Assembly (NCBI RefSeq): GCF_000739995.1
Contig: NZ_BBJX01000008.1
Location: 1-64,000 of the forward strand
DNA length: 64,000 nt
Reading direction: 5' to 3'
From: Comamonas granuli NBRC 101663
GTDB taxonomy: Bacteria > Pseudomonadota > Gammaproteobacteria > Burkholderiales > Burkholderiaceae_C
Made by a program: the position numbers and the translations under genes
The notes under the pieces: model-generated
What the model saw: the letters and a program-made list of their open reading frames with translations, nothing else
Database searches by the model: none
Told to the model about the DNA's origin: nothing
Shown here: piece by piece, positions 49,134 through 58,238 of the stretch
Layout: the number at the start of each line of letters is the position of its first letter
Numbering within the stretch: position 1 is the stretch's first letter

Positions 49134-51178
49134 GGGGCGGCGGGCGGGGCGGCAGTGGCGGGGGGTGACAAGGGTAGCGCAACCGTGAACTGCGCACCAC
49201 CGAGCTGGGCGTCCTGCCCCACGTGGATGCGGCCGTGGTGCGCTTCGGCGATGGAGCGGCAGATGGCCAGGCCCATGCCCATGCCGCCGTCCTTGGTGCT
49301 GAAGAAGGCGTCGAAGATGCGCGCCTGGGCGTGCTCGGGCACGCCGGGGCCGCTGTCGGCCACGGTGAGGCTGGCGGTCCGGCCTTCGGCCTCGGGGCCG
49401 GCATGGAGCCGCACCTGCACCCGCGGCCCCTGCAGGCCCAGCCGGGCCCAGTCCAGGGCGTTGGCGCACAGGTTGTGCACCAGGTGCTCGAGCAGCAGCG
49501 CATCGCCCTGCACCCACACCGGTGCGGGCGGCAGGTCCAGGGCCACGGGCGTGTTGCGCGCCTCCTGCGCGGCGGCCACGGCGCGGCGCACCAGCGGCAC
49601 CAGGTCCACGCGCGTGAGCGTGAGTTCGCGCCGGCGCGCAAAGGCGTTGACGCGCTGGATCACGCCGCCCGCGCGCTCGGCCAATTGGGCCATGCGCTGC
49701 ACCACGGGCTGCATCTCCGCGGGCGTGATGCTGCTGGCGCGCAGGCGGTTGAGCAGCCCGTTGGCGAACGAGGCGAGCGCGCCCAGCGGCTGGTTGAGTT
49801 CGTGCGCCAGGGTCGAGGCCACCTCGCCCACCGCCACCAGGCGGCCCGAGGCTTCGAGCTTTTCCTGCTGCAAGGCGGTGAGCTGCTGGGCGCGCTTGCG
49901 CTCGCTGATGTCGAGCACCGAGCTCATCCAGCCCAGTTGCGTGCCGTCGGCGGCCAGCAGCGGCGCCTCGTGGATGAGCACGTCCACGCGGTGCCCGTTG
50001 CGGTGCTGGAACTGCACCTCGATGCCCTGGGGCTGCGTGCCCTGGTGGATGACGTGCTCGTGCAGCAGGGCCAGTTCGCCGCTGTGGCTCGCGGGCCAGT
50101 AGGGCAGGGGGGCGCTGGCGCCGCGCAGCTCCTGCGCGCTGTAGCCCACCATGGCGCAGAAGGCCTGGTTCACGTAGAGGATGCGGCCTTTCATGTCCCA
50201 GGCGCGCATGCCGATGGTCACCGAGCGCTCCATGGCCGAGCGCAGTGCCACCTCGGCCAGCAGGCGCTGCTGCACCTGCTGGCGCTTGACGAAGTCGCGC
50301 CGCAGCGCCGCCAGGCTGGCGAGCATGCCCAGCAGGAACATGAGCGCCACGACAAAGAAGATGCGCGGCACGGGCGAGGTCTGGGGCCCCTGCGGCACGA
50401 CTTCGAGCATCAGGTCCGTGCCCGGCAGGTTCATCACCGTGCGGTAGGGGCCGCTGGCCGGCGGGGCGGACGGCGGGTCCACGGCGTCCACCACCAGGCG
50501 CACCGTCTGGTTCTGCAGGAACCAGGGGGGCAGCAGCGCATCGACCGCCTGGCGCATGGCCAACTGCGCCGCATACACGCCCACGAGGCGCGGGCCGTCG
50601 AAAAAGGGCACGGCCAGCCAGACGCGGTCGGTCGCGCGGCCATCGGCCTGGCGCATGGGCCCCGCGTAGCTGGCGCGGCGCAGGCCGCCCACGATGTCCT
50701 GCAGCGTCTGCAGGGTCTGGTAGTTCTCGGGGTGCAGGGCCTGGTCTTCCTGCCAGCGGAATACGTCGCCGCTGCTCGCGCCCTGGCTGGCCAGCCACAC
50801 GCGCGCCAGCACCACGCCGCTGCTGCGCCACAGCAGGCCCGCGGGCAGCTCGGGCGCGCCGTCTGCGGTGCCGGAGGCAGGCAATGGCGCCGTGCCGAAG
50901 GCGGCCTGCTGCGCGCGCTCGGCCAGGTCGTCCTCCAGGCGGCGGAAGTGGAACTGCACGTTCTGCTCCAGCCACTGCGCGTCGGCGCCGCGGCGGCGCT
51001 CCTCCTCCTCGTTCTCGAAATGGTGCAGGTACCACACCAGGGCCACCACCGCGCCCACGATGAGCACGGCCAGCCCCATCATCCACAGCACGGTCCAGCG
51101 GTTGCGGTCGGGCAGGCTGCGCGTGCTCGCGTGCAGCAGCGCGAAGTCGTCGGAGGATTGGGGCGTCATCAAGGGCAT
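49130..51178 (-). CDS. DctS/DctB-like sensor histidine kinase
   Basis: A 682-residue membrane kinase. Helices at about 28-50 and 278-300 enclose a periplasmic sensor domain of about 225 residues. A PAS domain (about 330-440, RILYVNQAFCAMVGYS), the His box LAHELNQPLGALASF and a complete ATPase domain (DSGPGVPEHAQARIF, GMGMGLAICRSI) follow. The arrangement is that of DctS. A second start three codons in (51169) is possible. It is divergent from the first dctP gene by 41 bases. Confidence 0.9.
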   Translation of the reverse strand: MPLMTPQSSDDFALLHASTRSLPDRNRWTVLWMMGLAVLIVGAVVALVWYLHHFENEEEERRRGADAQWLEQNVQFHFRRLEDDLAERAQQAAFGTAPLPASGTADGAPELPAGLLWRSSGVVLARVWLASQGASSGDVFRWQEDQALHPENYQTLQTLQDIVGGLRRASYAGPMRQADGRATDRVWLAVPFFDGPRLVGVYAAQLAMRQAVDALLPPWFLQNQTVRLVVDAVDPPSAPPASGPYRTVMNLPGTDLMLEVVPQGPQTSPVPRIFFVVALMFLLGMLASLAALRRDFVKRQQVQQRLLAEVALRSAMERSVTIGMRAWDMKGRILYVNQAFCAMVGYSAQELRGASAPLPYWPASHSGELALLHEHVIHQGTQPQGIEVQFQHRNGHRVDVLIHEAPLLAADGTQLGWMSSVLDISERKRAQQLTALQQEKLEASGRLVAVGEVASTLAHELNQPLGALASFANGLLNRLRASSITPAEMQPVVQRMAQLAERAGGVIQRVNAFARRRELTLTRVDLVPLVRRAVAAAQEARNTPVALDLPPAPVWVQGDALLLEHLVHNLCANALDWARLGLQGPRVQVRLHAGPEAEGRTASLTVADSGPGVPEHAQARIFDAFFSTKDGGMGMGLAICRSIAEAHHGRIHVGQDAQLGGAQFTVALPLSPPATAAPPAAP

Positions 51179-51219
51179 GGGGACATGCGCGCAAGCCTGG
51201 GCGCTCGATAATAACGGCC

Positions 51220-52221
51220 ATGTGCGCCGCCCCTCTCGCCCGCCGCCGCTGCCTGCAGGCCCTGGCCCTGGGGCTGCTGCCCGCGCGGGGCCGGGCAGCG
51301 GGGCCGATCACCATCCGCCTCTCGCACGTGGTGGCGCAGCCCACGCCCAAGGGGCTGGCGCTCGAGCGCTTCGGCCAGCGGCTGCAGGACCTGAGCCAGG
51401 GGCGCATCCGGGTGGTGATCCATCCCAACTCCCTGCTCTACGGTGATGCCGACGAGATGCAGGCGCTGCAGCTCGGCGCGGTGGACATGCTCGCGCCCTC
51501 GCTCTCCAAGTTCGGGCCAGTGGGCTTTCCGGAGTTCGAACTGTTCGACCTGCCGTTCCTGTTCGACAGCAGCGCGCAGGTGCGGCGCATCACGCAGGGC
51601 CCCGTCGGGCAGGACCTGCTGGCCCTGCTGGCGCGCCAGCGCATGGTGGGTCTGGGCTATCTGGACAATGGCTTCAAGCACATGAGCGCCAACCGCCCCT
51701 TGCTGGCGCCGCCCGACTACATGGGCCTGCGCATGCGCGTGCAAAGCTCGCGCGTCATCGCCCACCAGATGCGTGCGCTCGGCGCGCGGCCCGTGGTGCT
51801 GCCCTTCGGCGAGACGCGCCGCGCCCTGGCCACGGGCGTGGTCGATGGCACGGAGAACCCCGTCTCCAACTTCTGGACCCAGCGCATGCACGAGGCCCAG
51901 ACGGACCTGAGCCTGACGCGCCACGGCTACCTGGGCTATGCCGTCGTGGTGCACCAGCGCTTCTGGAGCCACCTGTCCCCCGGCGACCGCCGCCTGGTGC
52001 GCCAGGCGGTGGACGAGGCGCTCGACTGGGGCAACACCATCGCCCAGCGCGAGAACGACGCCGCCCTGGCCGCCCTGCGCGCCAGCGGCAGCACGCGCAT
52101 CCATGCGCTGGACGAGGCGCAGCGCCGGCGCCTGCGCCAGGCCACGCAGGAGGTGTTCCTGGGCCTGCAGGGGCGCATCGGGGGCGCGTGGCTCGAGCGC
52201 GTACAGGCGGCGCTGGCCTGA
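51220..52221 (+). CDS. TRAP transporter substrate-binding protein, DctP family (paralogue 1)
   Basis: A periplasmic binding protein of 333 aa with the family sequences IRLSHVVAQPTPKGLALERF, GAVDMLAPSLSKFGPVGFPEFELFDLPFLF, RMRVQSSRV and GVVDGTENPVSNFWTQRMHE. The conserved Arg in the MRVQSS motif is the expected carboxylate ligand. The export signal has RRRCLQALALGLL, a twin-arginine-like pattern, unlike the Sec-type signal of the next gene. It lies nearest the sensor kinase, so it may serve in sensing as well as uptake. Confidence 0.9.
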   Translation: MCAAPLARRRCLQALALGLLPARGRAAGPITIRLSHVVAQPTPKGLALERFGQRLQDLSQGRIRVVIHPNSLLYGDADEMQALQLGAVDMLAPSLSKFGPVGFPEFELFDLPFLFDSSAQVRRITQGPVGQDLLALLARQRMVGLGYLDNGFKHMSANRPLLAPPDYMGLRMRVQSSRVIAHQMRALGARPVVLPFGETRRALATGVVDGTENPVSNFWTQRMHEAQTDLSLTRHGYLGYAVVVHQRFWSHLSPGDRRLVRQAVDEALDWGNTIAQRENDAALAALRASGSTRIHALDEAQRRRLRQATQEVFLGLQGRIGGAWLERVQAALA

Positions 52222-52241
52222 GCCCTCCGGGATAACCCTAG

Positions 52242-52257
52242 CTGTGGAACGCCACAG
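52242..52257. promoter_or_regulatory. Inverted repeat upstream of dctP paralogue 2
   Basis: CTGTGG-AACG-CCACAG lies 69 bases before the second dctP start, in the 104-base gap between the paralogues. There is no T-tract, so an operator (perhaps for the DctR-like regulator) is more likely than a terminator. Confidence 0.4.
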
Positions 52258-52325
52258 TTACGCCGCCGCAGCGCAAGGCCTACAGTCCGCGGCATTGTCA
52301 TCCACCCCCGTCCAAGGAGACTGTC

Positions 52326-53333
52326 ATGCCATTTCCCGTGAAGAAAATCCTCGCCTGCGCTCTGCTGGCCTTTGGTGCCAGCCTGGCTGCGCAAGCGCAA
52401 ACCGTGATCAAGTTCAGCCACGTGGTGGCGCAGGACACGCCCAAGGGCAAGGCGGCCGAGTTCTTTGCCAGGAAGGCCGGTGAGCTGACCAAGGGCAAGG
52501 TCAAGGTCGAGGTCTACGCCAACAGCGCGCTCTACAAGGACAAGGAAGAGATGGAGGCCCTGCAGCTCGGCTCGGTGCAGATGCTGGCCCCCTCGCTCGC
52601 CAAGTTCGGCCCCTTGGGCGTCAAGGAGTTCGAGGTGTTCGACCTGCCTTACATGTTCGACAACCGCGATGAGCTGCACAAGGTGACCACCGGCCCCGTG
52701 GGCGCCAAGCTGCTCAAGAAGCTCGAGGCGCGCGGCATTACCGGCCTGGCGTACTGGGACAATGGTTTCAAGGTCTTCTCGGCCAACAAGCCGCTGCACG
52801 CCGTGGCCGACTACAAGGGCCTGAAGTACCGCATCCAATCGTCCAAGGTGCTGGAGGAGGAGATCCGCGCGCTGGGCGGCATTCCGCAGGTGATCGCCTT
52901 TGGCGAGACCTACCAGGCGCTGCAGACGGGCGTGGTCGATGGCACGGAGAACCCGCCGTCCAACTTCTACACGCAGAAAATGCACGAGGTGCAAAAGCAC
53001 CTGAGCCTGACCAACCACGGCTACCTGGGCTACGCCGTGATCGTGAACAAGAAATTCTGGGATGGCCTGCCCGCCGACGTGCGTGAGCAGCTCAGCGATG
53101 CCATGCGCCAGGCCACGGCCTATGCCAACCAGATCGCCCAGGACGAGAACGACCAGGCGCTCGAAGCCGTGAAGAAGAGCGGCAAGACGACCATCTACAC
53201 CCCCACCGCCGAGGAGCGCCAGGCGCTGAAGAAGGCCTTGATCCCGGTGCACGAGAAGATGGCCAGCCGCGTGGGCAAGGAGACCATCCAGGAGGTCTAC
53301 AAGGCCACGGGCTTCAATCCCGCCAAGCTCTGA
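52326..53333 (+). CDS. dctP: TRAP transporter substrate-binding protein DctP (paralogue 2)
   Basis: A periplasmic binding protein of 335 aa with a Sec signal peptide (about 1-24, ending AAQAQ). It closely parallels paralogue 1 (IKFSHVVAQDTPKGKAAEFF, GSVQMLAPSLAKFGPLGVKEFEVFDLPYMF, YRIQSSKV, GVVDGTENPPSNFYTQKMHEV). CAAGGAG stands before the ATG. It precedes dctQ and dctM and is the probable main binding protein for them. A C4-dicarboxylate substrate is inferred from the family and the DctS/DctR neighbours. Confidence 0.93.
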   Translation: MPFPVKKILACALLAFGASLAAQAQTVIKFSHVVAQDTPKGKAAEFFARKAGELTKGKVKVEVYANSALYKDKEEMEALQLGSVQMLAPSLAKFGPLGVKEFEVFDLPYMFDNRDELHKVTTGPVGAKLLKKLEARGITGLAYWDNGFKVFSANKPLHAVADYKGLKYRIQSSKVLEEEIRALGGIPQVIAFGETYQALQTGVVDGTENPPSNFYTQKMHEVQKHLSLTNHGYLGYAVIVNKKFWDGLPADVREQLSDAMRQATAYANQIAQDENDQALEAVKKSGKTTIYTPTAEERQALKKALIPVHEKMASRVGKETIQEVYKATGFNPAKL

Positions 53334-53414
53334 GCATCTGACGGCACACGGCGCGGGTGCGGCGCAGCTCCCGCGCTGGCCACCGGGCCCGCTCCTGCCG
53401 GGCGGCCCGGCCCG

Positions 53415-53433
53415 GGTGCAGCGGTGCTGCACC
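53415..53433 (+). other. Intercistronic hairpin between dctP and dctQ
   Basis: GGTGCAGC-GGT-GCTGCACC forms an eight-pair stem in the 128-base gap, with further GC-rich inverted sequence just before it. There is no T-tract. Such hairpins can stabilise the upstream message and so raise binding-protein levels over the permease. Confidence 0.45.
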
Positions 53434-53461
53434 GCGCCCCGATCTCTGCGGAGAACCTCCC

Positions 53462-54145
53462 ATGAAAATCCTCGATCACCTGGAAGAGTGGCTCATCACC
53501 TTCCTGATGGGCGCAGCCACGCTCATCATTTTTGTGGCGGTGCTGCACCGCTATGCCGCCGGCTACGCCATTCCCGGCCTGCAGGACTGGCTGCTGTCCA
53601 TCAACATGACCTGGGCGCAGGAGCTCACCATCATCATGTTCGTGTGGATGGCCAAGTTTGGCGCCGCCTATGGCGTGCGCACCGGCATCCACGTGGGGGT
53701 GGATGTGTTCATCAACCGCATGAACCAGGACACCCGCGGCAAGTTCATCATTTTCGGCATGGCCGCCGGCGCGCTGTTCACGGGCATCGTGTCCGTCATG
53801 GGCGCCACCTTCGTGTGGGACAACGGCGCGCACTACGGCATCTTCCATGCGCTGGGCTTGAACGTCGAAGATCTGATCGAAGGCCCGACCACACCCGACC
53901 TCGAATGGCCCACCTGGGTGGTGTACAGCGCCATTCCGCTGGGCAGCGGGCTGATGTGCTTTCGCTTCCTGCAGGTGCTGGTGGGCTTCGTGCGCACGGG
54001 CGAACTGCCGCACCACGACCACGGCCACGTAGACGGGCTGGAAGAGGATGCGCAGGAAGCCCAGGCGCAGAACATCAACCCCCTGTCGATGCGTGACAAC
54101 CTGCATCCCAACGACAACGACCCCAGCGCAGGGGGCAAGCCATGA
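53462..54145 (+). CDS. dctQ: TRAP transporter small permease subunit
   Basis: The small four-helix membrane subunit, 227 aa. Conserved features are the N-terminal EEWLITFLMGAATLIIFVAV and TWAQELTIIMFVWMAKFGAAYGVRTGIHVGVD. The C-terminus is a long hydrophilic tail with LPHHDHGHVDGLEED, longer than usual for the family. GAGAACC precedes the ATG, and the stop overlaps dctM as ATGA. Confidence 0.94.
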   Translation: MKILDHLEEWLITFLMGAATLIIFVAVLHRYAAGYAIPGLQDWLLSINMTWAQELTIIMFVWMAKFGAAYGVRTGIHVGVDVFINRMNQDTRGKFIIFGMAAGALFTGIVSVMGATFVWDNGAHYGIFHALGLNVEDLIEGPTTPDLEWPTWVVYSAIPLGSGLMCFRFLQVLVGFVRTGELPHHDHGHVDGLEEDAQEAQAQNINPLSMRDNLHPNDNDPSAGGKP

Positions 54146-55425
54146 ACGCCGCCATCATCTTCATCATCCTGCTGGTGCTCATGCTCACCGGCATGCCGGT
54201 GTCCATTTCGCTGGGCCTGACGGTGCTCACCTTCCTGTTCGGCTTCACAGACGTGCCGCTGGAGTCCGTGGCCTTGAAGCTGTTCACCGGCATCGAGAAG
54301 TTCGAGATCATGGCCATCCCGTTCTTCATCCTGGCGGGCAACTTCCTCACCCATGGCGGCGTGGCGCGGCGCATGATCCATTTCGCCACGGCCATGGTCG
54401 GCCACTGGTACGGCGGCCTGGGCCTGGGCGGGGTGCTGGCCTGTGCGCTGTTCGCGGCCGTCTCGGGCTCCAGCCCGGCCACGGTGGTGGCCATTGGCTC
54501 CATCCTGCTGCCGGCCATGGTCAAGGCGGGCTTTCCCAACCGCTTCGGGGCGGGCGTCATCACCACCTCGGGGGCCCTGGGCATCCTGATTCCGCCGTCC
54601 ATCGTCATGGTGATGTACGCCGTGGCCACCAACACCTCGGTGGGCGCGCTGTTCATGGCAGGTGTGGTGCCGGGCCTGGTGCTGGCGGCCGTGCTGGGCG
54701 GCGTGACCTGGTGGCGCGCGCGCAAGTACAACTACCCGCGCCTGCCCAAGGCGAGCTGGGGCGAGCGCTGGACGGCGTTTCGCAAGTCCGCCTGGGGCCT
54801 GTTCCTCATCGTCGTCGTCATGGGCGGCATCTACACGGGCATGTTCACGCCCACCGAGGCGGCGGCCATGAGCGCGGTGTACGCCTTCATCGTGGCGGTG
54901 TTCGTCTACAAGGACATGCGCCTCAAAGACGTGCCCAAGGTACTGCTGAACTCGGCCAACATGAGCGCCATGCTGCTGTACATCATCACCAACGCGGTGC
55001 TGTTCAGCTTCATCATGACCAACGAGAACATCCCGCAGGCCCTGGCCGACTGGATGCTGGGCCATGGCCTGGGTGTGATCGCCTTCCTGCTGGCGGTGAA
55101 CGTGATCCTGCTGCTGGCGGGCAACTTCATGGAGCCCTCGTCCATCATGCTGATCTTCGCGCCCATCCTGTTCCCAGTGGCGATGAAGCTGGGCATAGAC
55201 CCCGTGCACTTCGGCATCATCATGGTGGTGAACATGGAGGTGGGCATGTGCCACCCGCCCGTGGGCCTGAACCTCTACGTGGCCTCGGGCATCACCAAGA
55301 TGGGCATCACCGAGCTGACCATCGCCGTCTGGCCCTGGCTGCTGGCCATGCTGGGCTTTTTGGTGATGGTGACCTACTGGCCGGGCCTGAGCCTGTGGTT
55401 CCCGCGCCTGCTGGGGATGCTGTAG
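54142..55425 (+). CDS. dctM: TRAP transporter large permease subunit
   Basis: The large membrane subunit that moves the substrate with sodium, 427 aa and about twelve helices. Family sequences are MAIPFFILAGNFLTHGG, FAAVSGSSPATVVAIGSILLPAM, GALGILIPPSIVMVMYAV, GMFTPTEAAAMSAVYA and the C-terminal CHPPVGLNLYVASGI. It completes the DctPQM transporter. Confidence 0.96.
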   Translation: MNAAIIFIILLVLMLTGMPVSISLGLTVLTFLFGFTDVPLESVALKLFTGIEKFEIMAIPFFILAGNFLTHGGVARRMIHFATAMVGHWYGGLGLGGVLACALFAAVSGSSPATVVAIGSILLPAMVKAGFPNRFGAGVITTSGALGILIPPSIVMVMYAVATNTSVGALFMAGVVPGLVLAAVLGGVTWWRARKYNYPRLPKASWGERWTAFRKSAWGLFLIVVVMGGIYTGMFTPTEAAAMSAVYAFIVAVFVYKDMRLKDVPKVLLNSANMSAMLLYIITNAVLFSFIMTNENIPQALADWMLGHGLGVIAFLLAVNVILLLAGNFMEPSSIMLIFAPILFPVAMKLGIDPVHFGIIMVVNMEVGMCHPPVGLNLYVASGITKMGITELTIAVWPWLLAMLGFLVMVTYWPGLSLWFPRLLGML

Positions 55426-55427
55426 GC

Positions 55428-56540
55428 ATGGCAGCGCTGCACGTCAAGCCCCTGGCGCTGGCGTGGGCGCTGGCCCTGGCTGCCAGCGCCGCCTGCGCGC
55501 AGTTGCGCATCGGGCAGACCGTGGGCGTCACCGGGGCGGTGGCGGCCACGGTGAAGGAGTCCATGCACGGGGCGCAGCTCTACCTGGACCATGTCAACGC
55601 CAAGGGCGGCGTGGGCGGCGAAAAAATCGAGATCATCACCCTGGACGACGGTTTTGACGTCAAGAAAGCCCAAGCCAATGCCCGCACGCTGATCGAGGAG
55701 CGCGGCGTGCTGGCGCTGTTCATGAGCCGGGGCACGCCGCACACCGAGGCCATCAACACCGTGCTGGAGCAGCACCATGTGGCGCTCATCGGCCCTTCCA
55801 CCGGGGCCATGGTGCTGCACCAGCCGGTCAAGCCCTACATCTTCAACGTGCGCGCCACCTACCAGCGCGAGGCCGAGCGTGCCATGGCGCATCTCACCTC
55901 CATCGGTGTGCGCCGCCTGGCCGTGGTGCACGTGGACGACAGCTTTGGCGCCGACGGCCTGCAGGGCGCGCGCAACGGACTCCATGCGGCAGGGCTGGAG
56001 CCCGTGGCCGTGGCCAAGTTCGACCGCACCCAGCCCGACTTTGCCCCGCTGCTGCCGACGCTGCAGGCGGCCGATCCGCAGGCCGTGCTCATCATCGGCT
56101 CGGGTACGGCGGTGGTGGAGGGCATCCGCAGCCTCAAGGCGGCCCGGGTGGGCGGGCAGTACCTCACGCTGTCGAACAACGCCTCGGGCGGTTTCGTCAA
56201 GCTGCTGGGCGACCAGGCGAAGGGGGTGATCGTCAGCCAGGTCATGCCTGCGAGCCTGGGGTTCGGTGTGGTCAAGGAGGCCACCCAACTGGCCAAGGCC
56301 CAGGGCGTGGACGAGGTGAGCCCGGCCATGCTCGAAGGCTTCGCCGCCGCCAAGGTGCTGGTCGAGGGCTTGCGCCGCGCCGGCCCCAAGCCCAGCCGCG
56401 CCAGCCTGCACCAGGCGCTGGACCACCTGGGCCGCGTGGACCTCGGTGGGTTGGCGCTGGACTACAGCCCCGGCGACCACACCGGGCTGGACTTTGCCGA
56501 CCTCTCCATCATCGGCACCGGCGGGCGCTTCCGGCGCTGA
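55428..56540 (+). CDS. Leu/Ile/Val-type periplasmic binding protein without its ABC transporter
   Basis: A 370-residue type I periplasmic binding protein (Peripla_BP_6 family) with a signal peptide ending near ACAQ. It shows LRIGQTVGVTGAVAATVKESMHGAQLYLDHVNAKGG in pieces, DDSFGADGL and YLTLSNNASGGFVKLLG. It starts 3 bases after dctM, so it is in the same operon. No permease or ATPase of an ABC importer is nearby. It may present a ligand to the chemoreceptor encoded next, or work with a transporter elsewhere. Confidence 0.88.
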   Translation: MAALHVKPLALAWALALAASAACAQLRIGQTVGVTGAVAATVKESMHGAQLYLDHVNAKGGVGGEKIEIITLDDGFDVKKAQANARTLIEERGVLALFMSRGTPHTEAINTVLEQHHVALIGPSTGAMVLHQPVKPYIFNVRATYQREAERAMAHLTSIGVRRLAVVHVDDSFGADGLQGARNGLHAAGLEPVAVAKFDRTQPDFAPLLPTLQAADPQAVLIIGSGTAVVEGIRSLKAARVGGQYLTLSNNASGGFVKLLGDQAKGVIVSQVMPASLGFGVVKEATQLAKAQGVDEVSPAMLEGFAAAKVLVEGLRRAGPKPSRASLHQALDHLGRVDLGGLALDYSPGDHTGLDFADLSIIGTGGRFRR

Positions 56541-56603
56541 CCACTTGCATCGGGGACCGGCGGTCTGCGGCCTGGCGAAGGCCCGGCAGATGCGCCCACA
56601 GCA

Positions 56604-56619
56604 GGCAGTGGACACTGCC
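56604..56619 (+). promoter_or_regulatory. Hairpin just before the chemoreceptor ribosome-binding site
   Basis: GGCAGTG-GA-CACTGCC is a seven-pair inverted repeat that ends one base before AGGAGG (56620-56625), itself eight bases before the ATG. It could be an operator or could affect ribosome access. Confidence 0.4.
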
Positions 56620-56633
56620 AGGAGGACGACGCC

Positions 56634-58238
56634 ATGCGCATCGACGATTTGCGGATATCGACCCGGCTGGAGCTGGGCTTTGCCCTGCTGGGCCTGATGA
56701 TTCTGGCCATGGTGGCGGTGGTCTGGGTGCAGGTGGCCACCATGAGCGGGCTGCTGGGGGACGTCGCCAATGCGCGCATTCCGCGCATGGTGGTGGGCAG
56801 TGCCATCAAGGAAGACGTGCAGGCCATCTCCAGCAGCGTGCGCAACATGATTCTGATGCGCGACAGCTCCGCCATCATGGCCGAGGCGCAGCGCATAGGG
56901 CGCGTGCAAAAGCGCATTGATGAGCGCTTTGCCGAGCTGGAAAAGCTCCTGGCAGGCGACAGCGCCGCACAGGCGGCGCTGCGGCAGGTGCAGGCCGCAC
57001 GCAAGGCGTACGAACCGCTGCAGAACGAAACGCAGGACCTGGCAGGATCGGGCCAGGTCTTCGAGGCCAAGGATCTGCTGTTGGACCGGATGCACCCTGC
57101 CCAGCAGGCCTATTTCAGCGCCATGGACGCCCTGCTGCAACAGCAGCAAGAGCAGTTGGGCCAGGCCACCGGCGCCACGGAGCAGGCCGCCAACCGCGTG
57201 CGCGGCATGCTGCTGGCCACCACGCTGGTGGTCATGGTGCTGGGCGGCGTGCTGGCCTGGTGGATCGTGCGCTCCATCACCGGACCCTTGCGCCAGGCCG
57301 TGCGTGTCGCGCGCGCGGTGGCTGCGGGCAAGCTGCGCGAGCCCATCGAGGCGCAGGGGCGCAATGAGGTGGCGCAACTGCTGCTGGCCCTCCAGGAAAT
57401 GCAGGGCGCGCTGGCGCGCGTGGTCACGCATGTGCGCCAGAGCGCGCACAGCGTGCTGGGGGGCAGCACCGAGATCGCGCAAGGCAATATGGATCTGTCG
57501 CACCGCACCGAGGCCCAGGCCGGTGCACTGGAAGAAACCTCGGCCGCCATGCAGGAGCTGAGCGGCGCCGTGGTGCACAACGCGGACAGCGCCCAGCAGG
57601 CCAGCACCCTGGCACGGGAGGCCAGTGCCGTTGCCGAGCGCGGCGGCGCTGTGGTGGGGCAGGTGGTGGACACCATGCGCGCTATCCACACGTCCAGCCG
57701 GAAAATCGCCGACATCATCGGTGTGATCGACGGCATCGCCTTCCAGACCAACATCCTGGCTCTCAATGCCGCCGTCGAGGCGGCGCGCGCCGGCGAGCAG
57801 GGGCGGGGCTTCGCCGTGGTCGCCAGCGAGGTGCGCGCCCTGGCAGGGCGCAGCGCCGAGGCCGCGCGTGAGATCAAGGGCCTGATCTCCAGCAGCGTGC
57901 AGCGCGTGGAGCAGGGCACGGAGCTGGTGGACAAGGCCGGCGCCACCATGCAGGAGGTGGTGCAGTCCATCCGCCGGGTGACGGCCCTGGTGGGCGAGAT
58001 CAGCGGCGCCAGCGCCGAGCAGCGCTCAGGCGTGGCACAGATCGGCGAGGCGATCGCGCACATGGACCGGGTCACCCAGCAAAACGCCGCGCTGGTGGAG
58101 CAGATTGCCGCGGCAGCCACGGGACTGAGCACCCAGGCGCAGGAACTCGTGCAGGCAGTCGCGGTGTTCCAGGTGGATGCGGGCGTTGCGGCTGGTTTGC
58201 CCCGGCCGCCCGCTGTGCCGGCGCTACGCCTGTCCTGA
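56634..58238 (+). CDS. Methyl-accepting chemotaxis protein
   Basis: A 534-residue chemoreceptor. Helix 1 is at about 15-36 and helix 2 at about 188-211, enclosing a helical periplasmic domain of about 150 residues of the four-helix-bundle type. A HAMP domain follows (about 212-265), then the signalling domain with the tip DGIAFQTNILALNAAVEAARAGEQGRGFAVVASEV in pieces. The C-terminus is short and Pro-rich with no xWxxF pentapeptide, unlike the receptor at the left edge. Its place after the dct genes suggests taxis to the same compounds. AGGAGG precedes the ATG. It overlaps the convergent SulP gene by 15 bases. Confidence 0.93.
   Translation: MRIDDLRISTRLELGFALLGLMILAMVAVVWVQVATMSGLLGDVANARIPRMVVGSAIKEDVQAISSSVRNMILMRDSSAIMAEAQRIGRVQKRIDERFAELEKLLAGDSAAQAALRQVQAARKAYEPLQNETQDLAGSGQVFEAKDLLLDRMHPAQQAYFSAMDALLQQQQEQLGQATGATEQAANRVRGMLLATTLVVMVLGGVLAWWIVRSITGPLRQAVRVARAVAAGKLREPIEAQGRNEVAQLLLALQEMQGALARVVTHVRQSAHSVLGGSTEIAQGNMDLSHRTEAQAGALEETSAAMQELSGAVVHNADSAQQASTLAREASAVAERGGAVVGQVVDTMRAIHTSSRKIADIIGVIDGIAFQTNILALNAAVEAARAGEQGRGFAVVASEVRALAGRSAEAAREIKGLISSSVQRVEQGTELVDKAGATMQEVVQSIRRVTALVGEISGASAEQRSGVAQIGEAIAHMDRVTQQNAALVEQIAAAATGLSTQAQELVQAVAVFQVDAGVAAGLPRPPAVPALRLS

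Noticed and set aside
48489-55425. Sigma-54 promoter expected for dct genes
   Set aside because: The regulator is of the LuxR/FixJ type, not an NtrC-type activator, and I saw no GG-N10-GC element at -24/-12 before the dct genes.
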